A stretch of DNA of 64,000 bases from Corallococcus caeni. Its GTDB lineage: Bacteria > Myxococcota > Myxococcia > Myxococcales > Myxococcaceae. The notes beneath the pieces are model-generated. The model saw nothing but the letters and a program-made list of their open reading frames with translations. It did not search any database and was not told the DNA's origin. Positions within the stretch are counted from its first letter, which is position 1, and the number at the start of each line of letters is the position of its first letter. Shown here one piece after another: positions 34,914 to 41,539 of the stretch. Made by a program: the position numbers and the translations under genes. The stretch spans positions 1-64,000 of the forward strand of contig NZ_BTTW01000009.1 in the NCBI RefSeq assembly GCF_036245865.1. Direction: 5' to 3'.

Positions 34914-36150
34914 CAACGTCCTGGCCTTGCTGAGTGGAGACCTGTCCCCCTCGGCGCGCATCTGGACCGCCCTGGCGCCCGCGCTCTTCGCGATCGCCTA
35001 CTTCCTCGTGGGGCTGGTGCTCTTCTGTATCCGGTGCGCCATCAAGGGCATCCCGAGGGACGCGGAGACGCTGACGCGAGGCAAGTCGGTGCTGGTGGGC
35101 TTCTTCCTGCGCCACTACTTCTTCTGGGTCATCCAGCCGCTGTGGCGGGTGCTGCTGCGCTCGGGGCTGCCGGCCAACGCGCTGTCCATGCTGTCGGGCC
35201 TCCTGGGCGTGTCGTCCGGCGTGGCGGTGGCGGCGGGCCGCTTCGCGCTGGGCGGCTGGCTGTTCCTGCTGGCGGGCGTGCTGGACGTGATGGACGGCCG
35301 CGTGGCGCGCACCCGCAAGGAGGCCAACCCCGCGGGCGCGGCGCTGGACTCCGTGCTGGACCGCTACGTGGACTCCGCGATGCTGATGGGCCTGGCCTGG
35401 TACTACCGGGACACCTGGGTGCTGCTGCCCGCGCTGGGGGCGCTGCTGGGCTCCTCGCTGGTGCCGTACGTGCGCGCCAAGGGCGAGGGCCTGGGCGTGA
35501 GCGTGCGCGACGGCGCGATGCAGCGGCTGGAGCGGGTGCTGTTCCTGGGCGTGGGCACGGCGCTGTCGCCCATCCTGGAGGCGCTGTTCTGGCCGGAGCA
35601 GAAGCACCCCATGCACTGGCTGGCGGTGGCGGGGCTCGTCTTCGTGGCCATCCTGAGCAACGTCACGGCGGTGTCGCGCTTCCGCACGCTGGTGCGGGCG
35701 CTGACGCCGAAGAAGCCGGTGCAGCCGCGCTCGGGCGTGGCGCTGTTCGGCTTCAACGCGGCGGCGGGCGCCATCGCCACGGCGGTGGACTTCGTCGCGG
35801 TGCTGGGCATGGTGGAGTGGGGGGGCATCTCCCCCGTGTGGGCCACGGTGGCCGGCTGCGTGCTGGGCGGCGTGGTGAACTACTCCATCAACCGGGTCAT
35901 CACCTTCCGCAGCAACGGGGCGGTGGCGCCGCAGCTGGCGCGCTACACGCTGGTGAGCTCCACCAGCGCGCTGCTCAACGCGGGCGGCGTGGCGCTGCTC
36001 ACGCTGCACCCGCAGCTGGCGTACACGCTGGGCTGGTGGGTGGTGCGCGGGGTGGTCTACTTCGCGTGGAACCTGCCGCTGCAGCGCGACTACGTCTTCA
36101 ACGACAACACCGCGGACGAGCTCCTGGAGCAGCGGCCCCATGCGGCGTGA
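34906..36150 (+). CDS. CDP-alcohol phosphatidyltransferase fused to a GtrA domain
   Basis: 414 residues, overlapping the previous gene by 8 bp. The first domain has several helices and a perfect CDP-OH-P motif: D127-x2-D130-G131-x2-A134-R135-x8-G144-x3-D148-x3-D152. This class joins an alcohol (serine, glycerol-3-P, inositol or inositol-phosphate) to CDP-diacylglycerol. From about residue 275 a GtrA-type four-helix domain follows (FGFNAAAGAIATAVDFVAVL, VNYSINRVITF). With MIPS upstream and a phosphatase downstream, phosphatidylinositol-phosphate synthase is the best guess. The GtrA part could help flip the product or a linked lipid across the membrane. Confidence 0.85.
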   Translation: MHDNVLALLSGDLSPSARIWTALAPALFAIAYFLVGLVLFCIRCAIKGIPRDAETLTRGKSVLVGFFLRHYFFWVIQPLWRVLLRSGLPANALSMLSGLLGVSSGVAVAAGRFALGGWLFLLAGVLDVMDGRVARTRKEANPAGAALDSVLDRYVDSAMLMGLAWYYRDTWVLLPALGALLGSSLVPYVRAKGEGLGVSVRDGAMQRLERVLFLGVGTALSPILEALFWPEQKHPMHWLAVAGLVFVAILSNVTAVSRFRTLVRALTPKKPVQPRSGVALFGFNAAAGAIATAVDFVAVLGMVEWGGISPVWATVAGCVLGGVVNYSINRVITFRSNGAVAPQLARYTLVSSTSALLNAGGVALLTLHPQLAYTLGWWVVRGVVYFAWNLPLQRDYVFNDNTADELLEQRPHAA

Positions 36151-37135
36151 GACGCGCGCCCGCGGCTTGAGGGCCCTGCTGGTGGGGGCCCTGCTTTCGC
36201 TTCCGGGGGTGGCGGCGGCGGGCGGCGTGCTGGGGTTGTCCTACAACTCCAGCGACCGGTACGGAGAGAGCTTCTACTTCGTGGCGGACACGGACGACGG
36301 CACCTACGTGGCGGTGAGCCTGTCGGTGACGAACATCGGCCCGGGGTCGCGCACGGGCATCTGCCGCGCCACGGTGCTGCAGCCGGGCAAGCCCGTCTGG
36401 GCGCCGCAGAAGCGCATGGGGGCGAATGACTGGAGCTACGACCCGGCCCTGGACACGCTGACCCTGGGCGAGTGCTTCGCCCGGGCCACGGACACGGGCC
36501 TGACGGTGGAGGCGCCCCTGGACAACGGCCGGGTGAAGCTGGAGTACGCGCGCAAGCCCGAGGCGTGGTCGCCGGAGGGCTCCGTGGTGGAGAACGGCAA
36601 GGACCGCTACCGCCACGAGGTGCTGGTGGCCGGCAGCCCCGTGAAGGTGACGCTCCGCGTGCCCCAGCGGGAGGCGGTGACGCTGAAGGGCGGCGGGTAC
36701 GTGGACCACTCGCGCAGCACGGTGGCGCCGGCGAAGCTGGCGAAGCGCTGGGTGCGCTTCCGCGCGCTCAAGGGTCCGCCGTACGCGGTGGTGCTGGGGC
36801 GTGAAGGGCAGGAAGGCGACTACGCGCCCGTGTACGTCTGGGAGGACAAGGGGGACGCGAAGCTCCTGGAGTCCTTCACGCTCACGCAGACGGGTGAGAA
36901 GGCGAAGAGCACGTGGCGGGCGGAGTTCACCGACCGCGACGGCAAGCCGGCGCTGACGTTGCGCGGCACCTCCCTCCTCCAGCGCAGCGCGCCGGTGGAG
37001 TCGCTGGGGGTGCTGGGCGGGCTGGTGCGGCCGGTGGTGGGCTCGCCGGTGACGTACCTGCTGCGCGGCGTGATGGAGCGTCCGGGCAAGGCGCCGGTGG
37101 AAGGGCTGATGGAAGTGTCGATGGAAGGCGAGTAG
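36140..37135 (+). CDS. Secreted protein, possibly AttH/CrtC-like lipocalin fold
   Basis: 331 residues, overlapping the previous stop by 11 bp. A cleavable signal peptide is seen (LLSLPGVAAAGG). The body is beta-rich with regular hydrophobic strands. GGGYVDHSRSTVAPAKL near residue 185-205, placed before a strand-rich C-terminal domain (RWVRFRALKGPPYAVVL), resembles the DH-containing motif of AttH/CrtC/Svf1-type two-domain lipocalins that bind hydrophobic or lipid substrates. That resemblance is weak and by eye. Its position inside the inositol-lipid operon suggests a periplasmic lipid-binding or transfer role. Confidence 0.65.
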   Translation: MRRETRARGLRALLVGALLSLPGVAAAGGVLGLSYNSSDRYGESFYFVADTDDGTYVAVSLSVTNIGPGSRTGICRATVLQPGKPVWAPQKRMGANDWSYDPALDTLTLGECFARATDTGLTVEAPLDNGRVKLEYARKPEAWSPEGSVVENGKDRYRHEVLVAGSPVKVTLRVPQREAVTLKGGGYVDHSRSTVAPAKLAKRWVRFRALKGPPYAVVLGREGQEGDYAPVYVWEDKGDAKLLESFTLTQTGEKAKSTWRAEFTDRDGKPALTLRGTSLLQRSAPVESLGVLGGLVRPVVGSPVTYLLRGVMERPGKAPVEGLMEVSMEGE

Positions 37136-37153
37136 CCGGCAGGGGTCTTCAGC

Positions 37154-37735
37154 GTGAGCGAGTCGTTGCTGCGGTCGGTGCATCACGTCCCGGGCGTCCG
37201 GGGCTTCGTGCGCAAGCAGGTGCTGCGGGTGGTGGCGCGCGGGGTGGAGTGGACCACCAAGCTCCCCGGCAAGCGCGCCCTCAACGTGTCCCAGGTGAAC
37301 CCGTGGCTGCACGTGGGCGGCAGCGTGTCCCGCGCGCGCTACGGCGAGCTGAAGGAGCGGGGCATCACCTGCGTCATCGACCTGCGCGCGGAGCGCTGCG
37401 ACGACCGCGAGGCGCTGGCGGCGCTGGGCATCGAGCTCCTGAGCCTGCCGGTGACGGACCGCTATCCGCCGTCCGTGGAGCAGCTGTCGCAAGGGGTGCG
37501 CTGGGCGCTGCCCCGGCTGGACGCGGGCGGCGTGCTGTACGCGCACTGCGAGCACGGCGTGGGCCGCGGGCCGCTGATGGGGCTGGCGGTGATGGTGGCC
37601 CGGGGCTGGGACGCGCCGGAGGCTTACCGGGCCGTGCGCCACGCCCGGTGGCAGGCGACGCTGAACGACCGGCAGTTGCGGGGACTCGCGGACTTCGTGG
37701 CCGCGTGGACGGGCGTGCCGGAGCAGGCCGCGTAG
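37154..37735 (+). CDS. Cys-x5-Arg phosphatase (dual-specificity/PTP type)
   Basis: 193 residues from a GTG start with AGGGG upstream, 18 bp after the preceding stop. The active-site loop is HCEHGVGRGP (Cys132, Arg138), the C-x5-R signature, with Asp-bearing loop LPVTDRYPPS (Asp102 candidate general acid). VIDLRAERCDDREAL is the typical P-loop-preceding strand. No signal peptide. This family includes phosphoinositide phosphatases such as PTPMT1-like enzymes. In this operon the most economical role is removal of phosphate from phosphatidylinositol-phosphate to give phosphatidylinositol; a protein phosphatase role is the alternative. Confidence 0.82.
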   Translation: MSESLLRSVHHVPGVRGFVRKQVLRVVARGVEWTTKLPGKRALNVSQVNPWLHVGGSVSRARYGELKERGITCVIDLRAERCDDREALAALGIELLSLPVTDRYPPSVEQLSQGVRWALPRLDAGGVLYAHCEHGVGRGPLMGLAVMVARGWDAPEAYRAVRHARWQATLNDRQLRGLADFVAAWTGVPEQAA

Positions 37736-37775
37736 GGAGCGGAGGGCCGCCCTCACGGGCCGTCCACGCGGCGCC

Positions 37776-38420
37776 TCAAGCCTTCACGTCGGAGCGGGTC
37801 TGCGTGCGAGCGTCCTCGCGTGGCGCGTCCTTCCCGGAGCGCCTGGGGGCCCGTCCGCCGCTGCCCATCAGCGTGTCCATCCACCGGTTGCTGATGGCGA
37901 AGTTGCGGTCCGGCGTCGCGAAGTGGTGCGCCATGTGGTGCGCGCGCAGCGCCTTGCCCCAGGCCGTGCGCGGCGTGCGGTGGTGCGTGGCCCAGTGGAG
38001 GGTGTCGTAGGCCACGTAGCCCCAGACGATGCCCACGAAGTACGGAAGCGTCTGCGCCGGGTGGCCCACCCACCACAGCAGCCCGCCGATGAGGGAGGAC
38101 AGCGGGACGGTGACGATGAGCGGCATCACCAGGCGCTGGGCGTCGTCCGGGTACTTGTGGTGGTAGCCGTGCGCGATTTCATGCACGCGCCGGGTGAGCG
38201 GGCCTTTGCCCTCCCAGTGGAAGAAGAACCGGTGGGTGCAGTACTCCATGAGGATCCACGTCAGCAGGCCCAGCGGGACGAAGAGCACGCTCATCCCCAC
38301 CGTCGTCCGTCCCCGGTACAGGCCCCACCCGAGCAGGCCCACCGTGAGCGGGACGTAGAGCAGGACCGGCACCGCGGGGTGCAGCTTCGAAGCCGCCTCC
38401 ATGAAGGCGTTCTCGAACAT
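37776..38420 (-). CDS. Fatty-acid hydroxylase/sterol-desaturase family enzyme (candidate sphingolipid 2-hydroxylase)
   Basis: 214 residues from the ATG at 38420; in-frame starts at 38456 and 38495 exist but lengthen a hydrophilic leader. Four His-box clusters are EYCTHRFFFH, HEIAHGYHHKYP, TLHWATHHR and RAHHMAHHF, separated by four or five membrane helices. This pattern is that of the di-iron fatty-acid hydroxylase superfamily that includes Scs7/FA2H, which put the 2-hydroxy group on sphingolipid acyl chains. It is convergent with the inositol-lipid operon (40 bp between stops), which favours that role. Carotenoid or sterol substrates cannot be excluded. Confidence 0.82.
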   Translation of the reverse strand: MFENAFMEAASKLHPAVPVLLYVPLTVGLLGWGLYRGRTTVGMSVLFVPLGLLTWILMEYCTHRFFFHWEGKGPLTRRVHEIAHGYHHKYPDDAQRLVMPLIVTVPLSSLIGGLLWWVGHPAQTLPYFVGIVWGYVAYDTLHWATHHRTPRTAWGKALRAHHMAHHFATPDRNFAISNRWMDTLMGSGGRAPRRSGKDAPREDARTQTRSDVKA

Positions 38421-38561
38421 CCGGCCAGATTGATGCCTGAAGTATGGGCGCCCCATACCGGGTGAAGATTGGGCCGGGGACCCCCGAGCGCCCATGCCCG
38501 TTCGTCCCTCCGCAGTGTCGCCTTTCGGGCCACCCCCGGCCCCTCCGGGCGCAATGAAGAA

Positions 38562-38586
38562 GGCCCCGGCGTGCTGTGCCGGGGCC
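38562..38586 (-). terminator. Terminator of the MMPL gene 38617-41100
   Basis: GGCCCCGGC (38562-38570) and GCCGGGGCC (38578-38586) form a perfect 9-bp stem with a 7-nt loop, about 30 bp after the stop on the minus strand. It is followed there by TTCTTCATT. Confidence 0.7.
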
Positions 38587-38616
38587 TCCTTGTCCGCACG
38601 GCTTCGCGGTCGTGCT

Positions 38617-41100
38617 TCAGCTCTCCGCGGGGCGCTGGGCCTCGTCGCTGTCGGGCGTGGGCGTCGCGGCGCCGTGCTTGTTGCGCCAGCGGTCCACCAG
38701 CAGCAGGAGCGCCGGGAAGCCCACCAGGACGATGACCATGTTCACCGCGAAGCCCAGGTTGGCCAGGTCACCAATGGAGTTGAGGCCGGGGTGCTTGGCG
38801 AACACCAGCGCCAGGAAGCCGATGGCGCTGGTGAGCAGGCCGCCCGTGATGGCCCGGCCCGTCTCCGCGTACACGGTGGTGAAGTCCGCTCCCGGTTCAC
38901 CCAGGCGCTCAATCAGGTGCACGCCCGCGTCCACCGTCGTCCCGATGAGCACCGGGATGACCACGATGTTCAGGTAGTTGAACTGCAGGCCCATGAGGGC
39001 CATCAGGCCCACCAGCGCCGCGATGGAGAGCAGCGTGGGCAGCATGCAGATGAACGCGTTGCGCAAGGAGCCCAGCGTCAGCCACATGGCCAGGAAGACG
39101 CTGACCACCGCGGCCACCAGGATGCGCGGCCCCTCGGAGGCCACCATGTCCAGGATGTCCGCCAGGATGAGCGCCTCGCCCGCCGCGGACACCTGGCTGC
39201 CGTCCGGCATCTGGAGGTTGCGCACCTCCTTGGTGAAGCGCCGCGTGCCCACGCCGTCCGACAGGCTCACGTTCGCGTAGACCAGCACCACGCCGCCCTT
39301 CTGGCCGGCCGCCGGCTCGAACTGGCGGCGCAAGCCCACCGGCAGGTCTTCGCGCGTGAAGGGCTTCGCGGCCGTCATCTTCACGGCGCGCAGCAGGTCC
39401 TCGCGCTGGGCCTTCTCCACGCGCGACGGGTCGATGCGCTGGAGCTTCTGGTGGATGGACTGGAGCAGCGCGTGCTTCTCCTCCTGGTGCTGGGGCACCA
39501 GGTCCTCCAGCGCGCCCACGAAGTCGATGGTGGAGTCCTTGCCGTACTTCGCCTTGCGCGCCTGGAGCTGGTTCACGACCTCGCGCTCCATGGCCTCCGT
39601 GTCCGTCAGCACCACCACCGGCGTCGCCGAGTAGCCCAGGATGTGGTCGATGCGCCGATCCAACCGCACGCTCGGCAGCGACACGTCATCCAGCTTCGTG
39701 GAGTCGTAGTTGAACGTCACCCGGTACACCTGGCTGATGAGCGCCACCAGCGCGACGCCAATGACAATCACCACCGCGCGGTAGCGGCGCGGCAGGAAGC
39801 GCGCCAGGATCGCCATGGGCCCCGACTGCGACTGGTGCTCGCGCGGCACCCAGCCCCAGCGCGACACCAGCCCCAGCAGCGCCGGCAGGATGAGCAGGTA
39901 GGACGCCACGCTCACCAGCATGCCCACCGCCGCGATGACGCCGAACTCGTGGAACGCCCTGAACTCCGACAGCGACAGGCTCAGGAACGTGAGCGCCGCC
40001 ACCAGCGCGGAGATGAGCGCGGAGAAGCCCGTGTGCCGGAACGTCTCCCGCACCGCCTCCTCCGACGTCATGCCCTCCGAGCGCAGCGTCCCCCACCGCC
40101 CCAACAGGTGGATGCCGTGCTCCACGCCCAGGCCGCCCAGCACCGCGGCGAGGAAGCCCGTCAGGAGGTTCACCTGCCCGTACGCCACGCCCACGAAGCC
40201 GTAGGTCCACGCGAGGCCCGCGACCACCGGCACCATGGTGAGGCCCACGGACAGCCCGCTGCGGAAGTGGAAGATGAGGTAGGCCAAGAGCAGCACCAGC
40301 GCCAGCGTGGACGCGCGCGCCAGGTCCCCGGTGATGACCGCCTGCTGGTCGATCTTCTTCTTGAACGTGCCGGTGATCTCCGTGTGGAAGCCGGGGCCGT
40401 ACTTCGACAGGTCCTGCTTCGACAGGTAGTCCTCCACCTGGGCGATGACCGTCTTGGAGTAGCCCAGGTCCGCGGACGAGCCCTTGGCCTTGAGCAGCAT
40501 CACCACCATGCGCTCCTGCGGATCCAGGTAGTACAGGCCGCCCTGCCCCGCGAGCCGCATGTTCGCGCCGCCGGTGTACTTCTTCTGGATGTCGCTGAAG
40601 TCCAGCGACGGGGGCGGCTCCTCCTCCAGCCGCACGAAGAGCGGGTTGGCCTGCTCCTTCTCCCACGCGAATCTCGCGTCGATGCGCTCCTGGATGGTCT
40701 TCAGGTCCGGCAGGTCCACGTAGTAGAGGCCGTGCTCGTCGAAGAACTGGCTGGGCCGCTGCGCGTTGACGAAGCGGATCTCCGACAGCGTCGCCAGCTT
40801 CGGCGCCATGTCATCCACGAACTGCTTGAGCTGTTCAGGCTCCGCGCCGATGCCGGCCACCACCACGTTGCCCATGCCGCCGAAGCGCGTGCGCAGCTTC
40901 TCCAGGTCCTGCACGGACTGGAACGACTTGGGCAACAGGTTCGCCAGGTCCGCGTTGAGGCGCAGGTCTCGCGCGAAGAAGGTGCCCAGGCACGTCAGCA
41001 CCAGCGTCACGAACAACGCCACCCAGGGCCGCTGGTGGCTGCGGGCCGCCAGGGAGCCCATCGCAGCCTCGAACCGTCCGGACCACCGCGTCTCACTCAT
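38617..41100 (-). CDS. MMPL/RND-family lipid exporter
   Basis: 827 residues in two homologous halves. Each has one membrane helix, a periplasmic domain of about 250 residues, then a five-helix block. GLGVEHGIHLLGR after helix 4 and GTTVDAGVHLIERL after helix 10 are the paired MMPL/HpnN-type motifs, with the charged residue that couples transport to the proton gradient. Members export hydrophobic molecules such as hopanoids, glycolipids or mycolic-type lipids. It is paralogous to the divergent gene at 41540-44071 (they share long identical-length stretches). Its position beside the inositol-lipid genes suggests lipid substrates. Confidence 0.87.
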   Translation of the reverse strand: MSETRWSGRFEAAMGSLAARSHQRPWVALFVTLVLTCLGTFFARDLRLNADLANLLPKSFQSVQDLEKLRTRFGGMGNVVVAGIGAEPEQLKQFVDDMAPKLATLSEIRFVNAQRPSQFFDEHGLYYVDLPDLKTIQERIDARFAWEKEQANPLFVRLEEEPPPSLDFSDIQKKYTGGANMRLAGQGGLYYLDPQERMVVMLLKAKGSSADLGYSKTVIAQVEDYLSKQDLSKYGPGFHTEITGTFKKKIDQQAVITGDLARASTLALVLLLAYLIFHFRSGLSVGLTMVPVVAGLAWTYGFVGVAYGQVNLLTGFLAAVLGGLGVEHGIHLLGRWGTLRSEGMTSEEAVRETFRHTGFSALISALVAALTFLSLSLSEFRAFHEFGVIAAVGMLVSVASYLLILPALLGLVSRWGWVPREHQSQSGPMAILARFLPRRYRAVVIVIGVALVALISQVYRVTFNYDSTKLDDVSLPSVRLDRRIDHILGYSATPVVVLTDTEAMEREVVNQLQARKAKYGKDSTIDFVGALEDLVPQHQEEKHALLQSIHQKLQRIDPSRVEKAQREDLLRAVKMTAAKPFTREDLPVGLRRQFEPAAGQKGGVVLVYANVSLSDGVGTRRFTKEVRNLQMPDGSQVSAAGEALILADILDMVASEGPRILVAAVVSVFLAMWLTLGSLRNAFICMLPTLLSIAALVGLMALMGLQFNYLNIVVIPVLIGTTVDAGVHLIERLGEPGADFTTVYAETGRAITGGLLTSAIGFLALVFAKHPGLNSIGDLANLGFAVNMVIVLVGFPALLLLVDRWRNKHGAATPTPDSDEAQRPAES

Positions 41101-41539
41101 GGATGTGATTTCCTGCTGAAAGCCCCCGCCGTGACGACCGGGGCAACCTTGAGCCCGAACGAACCGGGCCGTTTACGCGTATATGCCCCGGACCCCCGTG
41201 CGTCCAGGCATCGCCCCGGGGCCTCCATTGGCCGCATGCCTGGCCCGGGGAACAAACGGGGCATGAACAAACCGCGCCATGTATGTCGCCCCAATGCGCG
41301 ACACGCCAGCGGATCCACCTGCTCGGGAATGTTGAGGCATTTTGCCCCACCGCCTCACAGGGCATGGGGAGCGGGCGGGCCGTCCCCTCGCGCTGTCGTG
41401 CCAGAGGTCTGCGGCATGGTCAGCTTTTGCTTCGACGCGGCCCCTGCCAGGAAGCAGGGCAGGCGCCGCGTGGAGGGGATGCCGCCGCGTGCCCCGGTCC
41501 GGCTGGTGCCGGCTCCCGGAGCACGGGCGCCCACGGTCG
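41101..41539. other. Gene-free divergent promoter region between two MMPL genes
   Basis: About 440 bases with no supportable gene. Reading frames here are Arg/Pro-rich shadows. The stretch must hold the promoters for both exporters, and no convincing promoter pair or operator was recognised in it. Confidence 0.5.
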
